This document shows positions 1 to 9,212 of a stretch of DNA of 41,408 bases, piece by piece. This DNA is from Paracidovorax wautersii (GTDB lineage Bacteria > Pseudomonadota > Gammaproteobacteria > Burkholderiales > Burkholderiaceae_C): NCBI GenBank assembly GCA_009912175.1, contig WNDQ01000035.1, positions 1 through 41,408 on the forward strand, in the 5' to 3' direction. How positions within the stretch are numbered: position 1 is the first letter of the stretch; every line of letters begins with the position of its first letter. A model generated the notes under the pieces. That model was given only the letters and a program-made list of their open reading frames with translations. It did no database searches and was not told the origin of the DNA. The position numbers and the translations under genes were made by a program.

Positions 1-1
1 T

Positions 2-286
2 GACCGTGGTAGCCAATACTGCTCGCGCGAGCACCGCGCCCTGTTGGAGCAATACGCTTTGATCGCCAGCATGAGTGCCAGAGGCAACTGCTACGACAAC
101 GCAGCAATGGAGAGTTGGAACCACAGTCTGAAGGTCGAGGCCATCCATGGTGAACACCTCGCCACACGGGAGCAGGCCAAGGCTCATGTGTTTGACTACA
201 TTGAGGTTGACTACAATCGGATCCGGCTGCACTCGACCCTGGGCTACCTCAGCCCAGAGCAGTACGAGCTGGCCAATGTCGCTTAG
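2..286 (+). CDS. IS3-family transposase OrfB, C-terminal fragment
   Basis: This is the end of an rve-fold DDE transposase, open to the window edge in frame from base 2. The first visible residues are DRGSQYCS, the block around the second catalytic Asp. The catalytic Glu follows with exactly 35 residues between (in NAAMESW), and a Lys lies seven residues after it, giving the D-D(35)E-K signature of IS3 transposases. The C-terminal block [18 protein letters not shown] is typical of the family. OrfB is normally made by programmed frameshifting from orfA. Here only about 94 residues are present because the sequence begins inside the gene, so it cannot be judged intact or broken. Confidence 0.93.
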   Translation, partial: DRGSQYCSREHRALLEQYALIASMSARGNCYDNAAMESWNHSLKVEAIHGEHLATREQAKAHVFDYIEVDYNRIRLHSTLGYLSPEQYELANVA

Positions 287-288
287 AT

Positions 289-316
289 AGGTGTCCGTAA
301 ATCAGGGGCAAGATCA
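289..316. repeat. IS3-family right terminal inverted repeat
   Basis: The last 28 bp of the left element read inward from 316 as tgatcttgcccctgatttac and onward. They pair with the left-end repeat at 41093-41120 at 24 of 28 positions. The repeat begins two bases after the orfB stop codon. Confidence 0.9.
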
Positions 317-363
317 CTGAGAACCTCTCAGAACGTGTTGGCAATGCCGCGCTTTCGAAGAAA

Positions 364-1077
364 TCAAAAGCGCTCATGTCCCTTCAGATAGCGCCATTGC
401 CCGACAGGCAAACTCGCCATCGGCATGCGCGCGATGCGAATCCGTTTCAAACCCACGATTTTCAAGCCGACCATTTCACACATGTGTGCAATCTGGCCAG
501 GCTGTACGCCCTTCAAGGCAAAGCGCAATCGCGTTTCGTTTTGCCAGCTCACCTTGATCGGCGGTAAAGCCTGGCGGTTGAAGGTCAAGCCGTGGTTCAG
601 CAAAGCCAGTCCATCGGGGATGAGATCGCCACTGACTTCAACGATGTATTCATGCTCCAGGATGGCTGCGTCTTCGATCAATTTGCGCGCGATATACCAA
701 TTCTGCGTGTAGACAACCAGGCCGCTGGCGTCGGGTTCCAGCGTCGCTACCAGCTTCAGATCGACCGTGTGTTTTTTCAGGAAACGAACACCAGAGCGGT
801 CTTCGGCATACAAATTTTCGGGGGTCACACGCTGCAAAGCAGTGGCGACATCGATACCAGCCGGTTTGTGCAGAAGAATGGTGACAGGATCGACCGCGAC
901 CAATGTCGCATCGGGAGACAGTAGAACGGATTGTTGCTGCGTCACCCGATAACCAGATTCTTCGATCACGACGCCGTCTACCGTGACCCAGCCCCCTTCA
1001 ATGTATTGCTCGGCTTCGCGGCGGGAGCAGGCAACGGTTTCGGCGACGCGTTTCGAGAGGCGGATGGAGTCGACCAT
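364..1077 (-). CDS. S4-domain RNA pseudouridine synthase homologue (RluB/RluF-like) with Asp-to-Glu at the catalytic position
   Basis: The 237-residue protein starts with an S4 RNA-binding domain (about residues 4-50, with RLSKRVAETVACSRREAEQYIEGG) followed by a pseudouridine synthase fold. The KPAG block at 71-74 is typical of the RsuA/RluB/RluF group, which isomerises uridine in ribosomal RNA. The active-site motif in that group is RLDxxTSGL, whose Asp is the nucleophile. Here the aligned segment reads TLEPDASGL, so residue 114 is Glu and the basic residue before it is Thr. A nearby Asp (116) is offset by two. The ATG lies 18 nt after the parC stop, so the gene probably belongs to the parE-parC transcript. 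The family call is firm. Activity is doubtful, and it may be an RNA-binding protein only. Confidence 0.8.
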   Translation of the reverse strand: MVDSIRLSKRVAETVACSRREAEQYIEGGWVTVDGVVIEESGYRVTQQQSVLLSPDATLVAVDPVTILLHKPAGIDVATALQRVTPENLYAEDRSGVRFLKKHTVDLKLVATLEPDASGLVVYTQNWYIARKLIEDAAILEHEYIVEVSGDLIPDGLALLNHGLTFNRQALPPIKVSWQNETRLRFALKGVQPGQIAHMCEMVGLKIVGLKRIRIARMPMASLPVGQWRYLKGHERF

Positions 1078-1095
1078 ATCAAGACAATCTGAAAG

Positions 1096-3603
1096 TCAGA
1101 GCACGCGCCGCACGGCCTGCGGCTTGAAGCCCAGGTCGGCCGCCTTGCCTTTGCGCGCCCGGTTGCCGCGGGCGTTGTTGAGCGAGCGGATCTCCAGCGT
1201 TTCCTCGCGCGCCTTGCCGCCGCGCCCCACGCCTTCGATGCGCACGCTGCGTGTGTAGGCGGCCGTGCCCGCCAGGCTGTCCTTGGGTTCGAGGTCGAGC
1301 AGCAGCAGACCGCGTCCGCCCTTGGGCTGCACTTTCAGCTCGCCGATCTCGAAGGTCAGGATGCGGCCGCCCGTGGAGGCGCAGGCAATGTGCGTGGCGT
1401 CCGGCAGCGGCTGGCCTTCGAACAACGCACCCGGCGCGCCGCCGACGATGGACGGTTGGCACAGCGTCTCACCGCCCTCACCCAGGTTGACGAAGGCCTT
1501 GCCCGCCTTGTGGCGCGAGACCATGTGTTCGACCTGGGCGATGAAGCCATAGCCGCCCGAGCCCGCCAGCAGCAGGCTGGCACCCAGCGGGCCGGCGAAG
1601 TAATGCGCGAGCTGCGAGCCCGCCCCCAGTTCGATGAGTGTGGTCACCGGCTGGCCGTCACCACGCCCGCCCGGCAGCGCGGCCACCGGCACCGAGTACA
1701 CGCGGCCGTTGCTGCCAAAGACCAGCAGCACGTCGACGCTGCGGCATTCGAAGGCGCCATACAGGCCGTCGCCCGACTTGAAGCTGTATTCCGGTGCGCC
1801 GCCGTTGCCATTGGCCGCCGCGCGTTCGCTGGCCCAGCCCTTCTGGGTCTTGACCCAGCCCTTTTGCGAGACGATGACCGTCACCGGCTCGTCGACCACC
1901 CGGATCTCGGCAACCGCTTTCTTTTCTGCCTGGATCAACGTGCGGCGCTCGTCGCCGAACTGCTTGGCGTCGGCCTCGATCTCCTTGACCATCAGGCGGC
2001 GCAGCGACGCCGGGTTGTCGATCACGTCCTGCAGCTTCTTCTGCTCGTCGCGCAGAGCCGACAGTTCCTGCTCGATCTTGATGCCTTCCAGCCGAGCGAG
2101 CTGGCGCAGGCGGATTTCAAGAATGTCTTCGGCCTGCCGGTCGCTGAGCTTGAAACGCTCGATCAGCGCCGCCTTGGGCTCGTCGGCGTTGCGGATGAGG
2201 TGGATCACCTCGTCGATGTTGAGCAGCACCAGCTGCCGCCCTTCGAGGATGTGGATGCGGTCCAGCACCTTGTCCAGCCGGTGCCGCGTGCGGCGCAGGA
2301 TGGTGTCCTGGCGGAACTGCACCCACTCGAGCAGCATCTGCCGCACCGACTTCTGCACCGGCTTGCCGTCCAGCCCGATCGAGGTCAGGTTGATCGACGC
2401 CGACGATTCGAGGCTGGTGTGGGCCAGCAGCGTGGTGATCAGCTCCTGCTGCTCGGTGCGGCTGCTCTTGGGCTCGAACACCAGGCGCACGGCGGCGTCC
2501 TTGCTCGACTCGTCGCGCACGCCGTCGAGCACGGCCAGCACACTGGCTTTGAGCTGCTGCTGCTCGGCCGTCAGCGCCTTCTTGTTGGCCTTGACCTTGG
2601 GGTTGGTCAACTCCTCGATCTCTTCGAGCACACGCTGGCTGCTCACGTTCGGCGGCAATTCGTGGATGACGAGCTGCCACTGACCGCGCGCCAGGTCTTC
2701 GATCTTCCAGCGCGCACGCACCTTCAGGCTGCCGCGTCCGCTGGCGTAGGCATCGGCAATGTCCTTGGCCGGGCTGATGATCTGGCCGCCGCCCGGGTAG
2801 TCGGGGCCGGGCAGCAGCGCATAGAGCTCGGCGTCGGACAGCTTGGGTGTTTTGATCAGTGCCACGCAGGCGGTGGCGACCTCGCGCAGGTTGTGGCTGG
2901 GAATCTCGGTGGCCAGGCCAACCGCAATGCCCGAGGCGCCGTTGAGCAGCGAGAACGGAAGCCGCGCCGGCAACTGGCTGGGCTCCTGCGTCGAGCCGTC
3001 ATAGTTGGGCACGAAGTCCACGGTGCCCATGTCGATTTCGTCGAGCAGCAGACGCGCGATCGGGGCCAGGCGGGCCTCGGTGTAGCGCATGGCCGCAGCG
3101 CCGTCGCCGTCGCGGCTGCCGAAGTTGCCCTGGCCGTCGATCACCGGGTAGCGCAGCGAGAAATCCTGCGCCATGCGCACCAGCGCGTCGTATGCGGCCT
3201 GATCGCCGTGCGGGTGAAAACGGCCCAGCACGTCGCCCACCACGCGGGCGCTCTTGACCGGCCGGGCGCCGCCCGTGCCCGTGAAGGCCAGGCCCATGCG
3301 CTCCATGGCGTAGAGGATGCGGCGCTGCACGGGCTTCTGGCCGTCGGCCACGTCGGGCAACGCGCGGCCCTTGACCACGCTCAGCGCGTATTCGAGGTAG
3401 GCGCGCTGGGCGTAGGCGGCCAGCGTCAGGCTGTCGTCGCCCTCGCCGCCGCTGCCGTCGAGCAGCGACGGCGGCGCGGGCGGGGACGGTGGCGAAGGCG
3501 GCTCGGGCGGCTGGGCCGGCACGTCGGGCGACGCGGCCACGGCTGACGGCGCCTCGTCGCTGGCGTCATTGGAAAACAGGCTGGATTGGGGATCGGTGCT
3601 CAT
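1096..3603 (-). CDS. parC: DNA topoisomerase IV subunit A
   Basis: ParC is the DNA-cleaving subunit of topoisomerase IV, which decatenates daughter chromosomes together with ParE. The active-site Tyr is in AMRYTEARL (residue 174 from this start). The block [17 protein letters not shown] is the quinolone-determining region, and the Gln and Asp there stand where E. coli has Ser80 and Glu84. A beta-pinwheel C-terminal domain follows. The protein is 835 residues, longer than usual, mainly because of a Pro/Ala/Ser-rich N-terminal extension of about 55 residues before the conserved [21 protein letters not shown]. The ATG at 3603 is chosen; a GTG at 3618 in the same frame would add five residues, and neither has a clear ribosome site. 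It lies about 100 bp after parE on the same strand. Confidence 0.95.
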   Translation of the reverse strand: MSTDPQSSLFSNDASDEAPSAVAASPDVPAQPPEPPSPPSPPAPPSLLDGSGGEGDDSLTLAAYAQRAYLEYALSVVKGRALPDVADGQKPVQRRILYAMERMGLAFTGTGGARPVKSARVVGDVLGRFHPHGDQAAYDALVRMAQDFSLRYPVIDGQGNFGSRDGDGAAAMRYTEARLAPIARLLLDEIDMGTVDFVPNYDGSTQEPSQLPARLPFSLLNGASGIAVGLATEIPSHNLREVATACVALIKTPKLSDAELYALLPGPDYPGGGQIISPAKDIADAYASGRGSLKVRARWKIEDLARGQWQLVIHELPPNVSSQRVLEEIEELTNPKVKANKKALTAEQQQLKASVLAVLDGVRDESSKDAAVRLVFEPKSSRTEQQELITTLLAHTSLESSASINLTSIGLDGKPVQKSVRQMLLEWVQFRQDTILRRTRHRLDKVLDRIHILEGRQLVLLNIDEVIHLIRNADEPKAALIERFKLSDRQAEDILEIRLRQLARLEGIKIEQELSALRDEQKKLQDVIDNPASLRRLMVKEIEADAKQFGDERRTLIQAEKKAVAEIRVVDEPVTVIVSQKGWVKTQKGWASERAAANGNGGAPEYSFKSGDGLYGAFECRSVDVLLVFGSNGRVYSVPVAALPGGRGDGQPVTTLIELGAGSQLAHYFAGPLGASLLLAGSGGYGFIAQVEHMVSRHKAGKAFVNLGEGGETLCQPSIVGGAPGALFEGQPLPDATHIACASTGGRILTFEIGELKVQPKGGRGLLLLDLEPKDSLAGTAAYTRSVRIEGVGRGGKAREETLEIRSLNNARGNRARKGKAADLGFKPQAVRRVL

Positions 3604-3704
3604 CGTCGTGTTGGCCACTCGGCTCGGAGCGCACCCGCAGCCAGGTGGCCGCGGGCGCGAAAGTCGTCATTGCGTTGTCGGGGGGAAGAAGCCACGGGGC
3701 GGCG

Positions 3705-5693
3705 TCAGATGTCGATCTCGATGTCGTTGCCGTGCAACTCCATCAGCTCGCGGCGCGAGGCGGCTTCGCCCTTGCCCATGAGCTTGGTGATCTCGGCCTG
3801 GGTCTGCAGAAAGTCCAGCGCGCCCAGCGTGATCGGCAGCAGGCGGCGCGTGTCGGGGTTGAGCGTGGTTTCCCACAACTGTCCCGCGCTCATCTCGCCC
3901 AGGCCCTTGAATCGGCTGATGCTCCAGGCGTTTTCGCGCACACCGTCCTTGCGCAGCTTGTCGAGCGCGGCGTGCAGTTCGGCCTCGTCGAGCACATAGA
4001 GCTTGGCGGCCGGCTTCTTGCCACGCGCCGGTGCGTCGATGCGAAACAGCGGCGGGCGCGCCACGTAGATATGGCCGGCCTCGATCAGCTTGGGGAAATG
4101 GCGGAAGAACAGCGTCAGCAGCAGCACCTGGATGTGCGAGCCGTCAACGTCGGCGTCCGACAGGATGCAGATCTTGCCGTAGCGCAGGCCCGACAGGTCG
4201 GGGCTGTCGGCCGGCCCGTGCGGGTCGACACCGATGGCCACCGAGATGTCGTGGATCTCGTTGTTCTTGAACAGCAGGTCGCGCTCGACTTCCCAGGTGT
4301 TGAGCACCTTGCCGCGCAGCGGCAGCACGGCCTGGTTCTCCTTGTCGCGGCCCATCTTGGCGCTGCCACCGGCCGAGTCGCCCTCGACCAGGAAGACTTC
4401 GTTGTAGGCGGTGTCGCGGCTTTCGCAGTCGGTCAGCTTGCCCGGCAGCACGGCCACGCCCGAGCCCTTGCGTTTTTCGATCTTCTGGCCCGCGCGCTGG
4501 CGTGTCTGCGCGGCCTTGATCGCCAGTTCGGCCAGCTTCTTGCCGAACTCGACGCGCTCGTTGAGCCACAGCTCCAGCGCTGGTCGCACGTAGCTGGAGA
4601 CCAGCCGCACGGCGTCGCGCGAGTTGAGCTTTTCCTTGATCTGGCCCTGGAACTGCGGGTCCAGCACCTTGGCCGAGAGCACGAAGGACGCGCGTGCGAA
4701 CACGTCTTCGGCCATCAGCTTGACGCCCTTGGGCAGCAGCGAATGCAGTTCGATGAAGCTCTTGACCGCCAGGAACAGCCCTTCGCGCAGGCCGCTGTCG
4801 TGCGTACCGCCGGCGCTGGTCGGGATCAGGTTGACGTAGCTCTCGCGCACCGGCGCGCCTTCCTCGGTGAAGGCCACGGCCCAGGCCGCGCCCTCGCCTT
4901 CGGCAAAGCTGTCGTGGTTGCGGTCGGCGTAGCCTTCGCCCTCGAACACCGGTATCACCGGGTCGGCCGACAACGTCTGGCCCAGGTAGTCGACCAGGCC
5001 GCCCTTGTACTGCCAGGTCTGGCTGTCCTTGTTCTTTTCGTTGACCAGCGTCACGCTCACGCCGGGCATGAGCACGGCCTTGCTGCGCAGCAGATGCGTC
5101 AGCTCGCCCAGCGGCAAGACCTGCGACTCGAAATACTTGGCATCGGGCCACACGCGCACCGTCGTGCCCTGCTTGCGGTCGCCGCTGGCCTGGGCGCGCT
5201 GCTTGAGGGGCTCGACCACGTCACCGCCGGCAAAGGCCAGCGTCGCCACCTTGCCTTCGCGGTGGCTGCTCGCCTCCAGCCGCTTGGCCAGCGCGTTGGT
5301 CACGCTCACGCCCACGCCGTGCAGGCCGCCCGAGAAGCTGTAGGCACCGCCCTTGCCCTTGTCGAACTTGCCGCCCGCGTGCAGCCGGGTGAAGACCAGT
5401 TCGATCACTGGCGCCTTTTCCTCGGGGTGCAGGCCGAAGGGAATGCCCCGGCCGTCGTCTTCCACGCTGACCGAGCCGTCGGTGTGCAGCGTGACCTTGA
5501 TCTTTTTGCCGAAGCCCGCCAGCGCCTCGTCGGCCGCGTTGTCCAGCACCTCCTGGATGATGTGCAGCGGGTTGTCGGTGCGGGTGTACATGCCGGGCCG
5601 TTGCTTGACGGGCTCCAGCCCCTTGAGCACGCGGATCGAGCTCTCGCCGTACTCGGTGGCCACGGATGATGAAGAAGATGCTTTGGTCGCCAT
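3705..5693 (-). CDS. parE: DNA topoisomerase IV subunit B
   Basis: ParE is the ATPase subunit of topoisomerase IV. The 662-residue protein shows the GHKL ATPase elements in order: DNAADEALAG (about 51-60), DGRGIPFG (80-87) and GLHGVGVS (123-130). The Toprim domain follows with EGDSAGG at about 435 and SDADVDGSH at about 512. PGMYT near residue 33 is typical of type II topoisomerase B subunits. The ATG at 5693 starts MATKASSSSS, and the frame extends upstream without family similarity. No Shine-Dalgarno sequence is visible. A TACAAT hexamer at 5702-5707 (read on the minus strand) ends eight bases before the ATG, so the message may be nearly leaderless. parC follows on the same strand. Confidence 0.96.
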   Translation of the reverse strand: MATKASSSSSVATEYGESSIRVLKGLEPVKQRPGMYTRTDNPLHIIQEVLDNAADEALAGFGKKIKVTLHTDGSVSVEDDGRGIPFGLHPEEKAPVIELVFTRLHAGGKFDKGKGGAYSFSGGLHGVGVSVTNALAKRLEASSHREGKVATLAFAGGDVVEPLKQRAQASGDRKQGTTVRVWPDAKYFESQVLPLGELTHLLRSKAVLMPGVSVTLVNEKNKDSQTWQYKGGLVDYLGQTLSADPVIPVFEGEGYADRNHDSFAEGEGAAWAVAFTEEGAPVRESYVNLIPTSAGGTHDSGLREGLFLAVKSFIELHSLLPKGVKLMAEDVFARASFVLSAKVLDPQFQGQIKEKLNSRDAVRLVSSYVRPALELWLNERVEFGKKLAELAIKAAQTRQRAGQKIEKRKGSGVAVLPGKLTDCESRDTAYNEVFLVEGDSAGGSAKMGRDKENQAVLPLRGKVLNTWEVERDLLFKNNEIHDISVAIGVDPHGPADSPDLSGLRYGKICILSDADVDGSHIQVLLLTLFFRHFPKLIEAGHIYVARPPLFRIDAPARGKKPAAKLYVLDEAELHAALDKLRKDGVRENAWSISRFKGLGEMSAGQLWETTLNPDTRRLLPITLGALDFLQTQAEITKLMGKGEAASRRELMELHGNDIEIDI

Positions 5694-5701
5694 GGGGCGC
5701 G

Positions 5702-5707
5702 ATTGTA
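5702..5707 (-). promoter_or_regulatory. Candidate -10 hexamer for parE
   Basis: On the minus strand this reads TACAAT, five of six matches to the sigma-70 -10 consensus. It ends eight bases before the parE ATG. I found no convincing -35 at 16-18 bp spacing. If used, transcription would begin within a few bases of the start codon. Confidence 0.4.
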
Positions 5708-5952
5708 GACAGGTTTGGCGACCCATCCTGTATGAAAAGACAGCGGATAGAGGCTGTCGGCCTATGCAGACAGACAGGCCAGCCGCCGGGGAGGAGGCGC
5801 AGCCCCGCCGGGCATGGCAAAACACGTTAAGGTAAGCGCTCTCCCAACCAGGTCCGCGTGTCGCGGCGTGCGTTCGTCAACGCCACGTCCTGAAGCAGCC
5901 TTGCGCCGGCCACCGTGGCTGCATCCGTTGCCAGCCGTTTTTCCCGATTGTC

Positions 5953-8091
5953 ATGAACCCCATTTCACAGCGTCATCCGCCCCATTCACTGGCCCTGGCC
6001 GTCCTGGCCTTGTGCACGGCCAGCGGCGTGCAGGCCCAGGCCACGCAGCCACAGGCGGACACCCCGGCCACGCCCACCTTGCCGGCCGTGGTGATCACCA
6101 GCACGCGCACACAACAGCCCATCGACCGCACGCCCGCCTCGGTCAGCCTGGTCGAAGGCAGCGCCATGCGCGAGGGCCGGGCCCAGATCAACCTGAGCGA
6201 AGGCCTGGGTGGCGTGCCCGGCCTGCAGGTGCTCAACCGCAACAACTACGCGCAGGACCTGCAGTTGTCGATCCGCGGCTTCGGTGCGCGCTCGAGCTTT
6301 GGCGTGCGCGGCCTGCGCCTCTACGTGGACGGCATTCCAGCCACCATGCCCGACGGCCAGGGCCAGACGTCCAACATCGACATCGCCTCGCTCGAACGCG
6401 TGGAGGTGCTGCGCGGCCCGTTCTCGGCGCTCTACGGCAATTCCTCGGGCGGCGTGATCCAGGCGTTCACCGCGCCGGGCGAAGGCCGTCCGCAAGTCAC
6501 CGCCAGCGCGGCCGCCGGCAGCGACCACACCTTCCGCTACGGCCTGCAGGCCAGCGGCGCGACCGGCCAGGACACGGGCGTGACCGACTACAACGTCAGT
6601 GCCAGCCGCTTCACCACCCACGGATTCCGCGAACAAAGCGCGGCGCGCAAGAACCTCGCCAACGCCCGTCTGGGCATCACGCTGGCCGAAGACAGCCAGT
6701 TGACGCTGGTCGCCAACAGCGTGGACCTGACAGCCCAGGACCCGCTGGGGCTCACGCCCAGCCAGTACGCCCAGAACTGGCATGACACGGCCTTCGTCGC
6801 CCGGCAATTCAACACCCGCAAGACCGTACGCCAGACACAGGTGGGCGCCGTCTGGGACAAGAAGATCAATGCCGATAACGACCTGCGCCTGATGGTGTAT
6901 GGCGGCCAGCGCGATACGGTGCAATACCAATCCATCGCGCCATTGGCGGCTGCGCAACGCGCCAATGGCGGCGTGATCGACCTGAGCCGCACCTACGGCG
7001 GCGCCGACCTGCGATGGACGCATCAGCGCACGCTGGCCGCTCGCCCGCTGACCCTGATCGCCGGCCTCTCCTACGACCAGATGCGCGAGGACCGCAAGGG
7101 CTACAACAATTACCTGGGCAGCGCAGCCACGCCACAAGCCTTGGGCGTGCGCGGCGACCTCAAGCGCGACGAGCGCAACGATCTCTGGAATCTCGATCCC
7201 TATGTCCAGGCCTCGTGGCAATTTGCCGAGCGCTGGACACTGGACGCCGGTCTGCGCCACAGCAGCGTGCATTTCAAGTCGACCGACCACTTCCTGGCCA
7301 ACGGTGACGACAGTGGCAGCGCCGCCTACCGCCGTTGGCTGCCAATGGCCTCGATCAGCCATGCGCTCACGCCTTCGACCCTGCTCTACGCCTCGGCGGG
7401 GCGTGGTTTCGAGACGCCGACCTTCAACGAGATTTCATACCGCCCGGACGGCACCGCCGGCCTGAATTTCGCGCTGCGCCCCTCGACGAGCACCCAATAC
7501 GAGATTGGCGCCAAGACGCAATTGACGGGCGGCCTGCTCGCGGCAGCCTTGTTCCAGGCAAACACGGCCGACGAGATCGTCAGCGCGGCCAGCATCGACG
7601 GGCGCTCGACCTTCCAGAACCTGGGCAAGACCCGTCGCCAGGGCCTGGAGGTGGGCTGGAGCGCCGAACTGGGGCACGACCTGAAGGTCCAGACCGCCTA
7701 CACCTGGGTCGACGCCGTCGTGCGCCCAGCCTACCGCAGCGGCACCACGGGCAAGTACATCCCCGGCGTGGCCCGCCAGGCCCTCTACGCCTCGCTCGAC
7801 TGGGCGCCGGCGCAGGGCTGGCGCGCGGGCGTCGACTGGCGCTACCTCGACAAGCTCTACGCCAACTCGGCCAATACCGTCTCGGCACCGGGCTACGCGG
7901 TCACCGGCCTGTACGGCGGCTACAAGCTGGCCTGGCGCCAGTGGGACTGGACGGCCATCGCGCGGGTGGACAACCTGTTCGATCGCCGCTACGTCGGCTC
8001 GGTCATCGTCAATGACACCAGCAACCGCTACTACGAGCCCGCGGCCGGCCGCAGCTGGCTGCTCTCCTTGAGCGGCACCTATCATTTCTGA
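5953..8091 (+). CDS. pqqU: TonB-dependent outer-membrane receptor, PqqU/YncD type
   Basis: The 712-residue protein has a Sec signal peptide (cleavage likely after VQA, about residue 28), a plug domain (about 50-165) and a 22-strand-type barrel ending in an aromatic residue (HF). It resembles E. coli YncD (PqqU), the receptor for pyrroloquinoline quinone, as I recall that sequence. Shared blocks include NYAQDLQLSIRGFG, RLYVDGIPATMPDGQGQTSN, RGPFSALYGN, NRKGYNN-like KGYNNY, GRGFETPT and YVGSVIVNDTSNRYYEP. This is far more specific than generic receptor motifs. Uptake would need TonB-ExbBD energy. It is divergent from parE across 259 bp, and a hairpin follows at 8135. No PQQ-dependent dehydrogenase or PQQ biosynthesis gene lies in the window. 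PQQ as the ligand is inferred from similarity. Confidence 0.85.
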   Translation: MNPISQRHPPHSLALAVLALCTASGVQAQATQPQADTPATPTLPAVVITSTRTQQPIDRTPASVSLVEGSAMREGRAQINLSEGLGGVPGLQVLNRNNYAQDLQLSIRGFGARSSFGVRGLRLYVDGIPATMPDGQGQTSNIDIASLERVEVLRGPFSALYGNSSGGVIQAFTAPGEGRPQVTASAAAGSDHTFRYGLQASGATGQDTGVTDYNVSASRFTTHGFREQSAARKNLANARLGITLAEDSQLTLVANSVDLTAQDPLGLTPSQYAQNWHDTAFVARQFNTRKTVRQTQVGAVWDKKINADNDLRLMVYGGQRDTVQYQSIAPLAAAQRANGGVIDLSRTYGGADLRWTHQRTLAARPLTLIAGLSYDQMREDRKGYNNYLGSAATPQALGVRGDLKRDERNDLWNLDPYVQASWQFAERWTLDAGLRHSSVHFKSTDHFLANGDDSGSAAYRRWLPMASISHALTPSTLLYASAGRGFETPTFNEISYRPDGTAGLNFALRPSTSTQYEIGAKTQLTGGLLAAALFQANTADEIVSAASIDGRSTFQNLGKTRRQGLEVGWSAELGHDLKVQTAYTWVDAVVRPAYRSGTTGKYIPGVARQALYASLDWAPAQGWRAGVDWRYLDKLYANSANTVSAPGYAVTGLYGGYKLAWRQWDWTAIARVDNLFDRRYVGSVIVNDTSNRYYEPAAGRSWLLSLSGTYHF

Positions 8092-8134
8092 AGTAATTCA
8101 CTCTACTTTGATGCACGTGCGAGACAAACCCGTC

Positions 8135-8161
8135 ACCGAGACCATGTACCATCTCGGTTTT
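8135..8161 (+). terminator. Candidate terminator after the PqqU-type receptor
   Basis: The arms accgaga (8135-8141) and tctcggt (8152-8158) pair perfectly over 7 bp around a 10-nt loop and run into a short T tract (8158-8161). The T run is short, so termination may be partial. Confidence 0.45.
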
Positions 8162-8297
8162 CAGAGTTTTGCGTAATGTGTGAAAGTAGCCTGTCGGCCC
8201 GCACGACGGCTGCTTTCGTTTGCGGGTCACGCTTGCCCTGCGCCCGCAACCACGCTCAAGACACCGTTTCTTTTCTCTCCATTACATCGATCGAGCC

Positions 8298-9209
8298 ATG
8301 AATTCATCGAAAACGTCAGGACTCGCCCGCGGACTGCTGTCCCTGGGCCTGGTCGCCCTGCTGAGCGGCTGCAACTGGGGGGTTCTGGACCCCAAGGGCC
8401 AAGTTGGCATCGCCCAGAAAGAGCTGCTGATCATCTGCACCCTGCTGATGCTGATCGTCGTCATCCCGGTGATCGTCCTGACCATCGTTTTCGCGTGGAA
8501 ATACCGCGAGTCCAACACCAGCGCCGAGTACCTGCCCAACTGGTCGCACTCCAACAAGATCGAAACCTTCGTGTGGGGCGTGCCCCTGGTCATCGTCGCC
8601 ATCCTGGCGGTGCTGACCTGGCGCTCGTCGCACTCGCTCGACCCCTATCGCCCGCTGGAATCCAACGTCAAGCCGGTGACCATCCAGGCCATCTCGATGG
8701 ACTGGAAATGGCTCTTCATCTACCCCGACGAAGGCGTTGCCACCATCAACGAAGTGGCCTTCCCGATCAACACCCCGGTCAACTTCGAGCTGACTTCCGA
8801 CACCGTGATGAACGCCTTCTTCATCCCGCAGCTCGGCTCGATGATCTACTCCATGGCCGGCATGGAAACCAAGCTGCACCTCGACGCGCACGAGACCGGC
8901 GACTACTTCGGCCTGTCCTCGCACTACAGCGGCGCCGGCTACGCCGGCATGACCTTCACCGCCAAGGCCGTGACGGGCGACGACTACCAGGCCTGGCTGG
9001 CCAAGGCCAAGGCCTCGCCGCTGCAGCTCGACCCCGCGCAATACCGCGACCTGTCGCTGCTGCGCAATGACAAGAAGGCACCGGTGACCTACTTCTCGTC
9101 GGTCACGCCCGATCTGTTCAAGCACGTCATCCACAAGTACATGAACCCGACCGCCAAGGACCGCGAAGTCGCGCTGGCGATGAACACCATCTGCCGCGCC
9201 GGAGAATAA
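8298..9209 (+). CDS. cyoA: Cytochrome o ubiquinol oxidase subunit II
   Basis: Subunit II of the bo3-type quinol oxidase in the cytoplasmic membrane. It begins with a lipoprotein signal whose lipobox LLSGC puts the lipidated Cys at residue 25. Two transmembrane segments follow (about 43-66 and 85-107), then a periplasmic cupredoxin domain. The CuA ligands of cytochrome c oxidases are absent: the loop reads LSSHYSGAGYAGM, without the Cys pair, which fits a quinol rather than a cytochrome c oxidase. The 303 residues match the family. The ATG at 8298 is chosen because it places the lipobox properly; the frame extends further upstream without similarity. cyoB begins three bases after the stop, so translation is probably coupled. 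Confidence 0.95.
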   Translation: MNSSKTSGLARGLLSLGLVALLSGCNWGVLDPKGQVGIAQKELLIICTLLMLIVVIPVIVLTIVFAWKYRESNTSAEYLPNWSHSNKIETFVWGVPLVIVAILAVLTWRSSHSLDPYRPLESNVKPVTIQAISMDWKWLFIYPDEGVATINEVAFPINTPVNFELTSDTVMNAFFIPQLGSMIYSMAGMETKLHLDAHETGDYFGLSSHYSGAGYAGMTFTAKAVTGDDYQAWLAKAKASPLQLDPAQYRDLSLLRNDKKAPVTYFSSVTPDLFKHVIHKYMNPTAKDREVALAMNTICRAGE

Positions 9210-9212
9210 ACA

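Larger units (their letters stand above)
1..316 (+). mobile_element. IS3-family insertion sequence, 3' end (partial)
   Basis: This is the right-hand 316 bp of an IS3-family element. It holds the C-terminal part of the orfB transposase and the right inverted repeat, whose outer tip is at 316. The repeat at 289-316 matches the reverse complement of the repeat starting at 41093 at 24 of 28 positions, and the outer tip begins TGATCTTGCCCC. That tip resembles the classic IS3 terminus as I recall it. The element is cut by the window edge, so its left part is not visible. The flank after 316 (ctg) differs from the flank before 41093 (gac), so the two ends do not show one simple insertion. Confidence 0.93.

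Noticed and set aside
317-331. Short inverted repeat ctgaga/tctcag next to the IS end, considered as a target duplication or attachment site
   Set aside because: It is only 6 bp, not matched at the other IS junction, and IS3 elements make 3-4 bp duplications.
1390-3546. 718-codon open frame on the plus strand opposite parC
   Set aside because: It mirrors parC on the other strand. The protein is Arg/Gln/His/Leu-rich with no domain, as expected from antisense frames in high-GC coding DNA.
3489-5669. 726-codon open frame on the plus strand opposite parE
   Set aside because: Same antisense pattern. ParE motifs on the minus strand fully explain the region.
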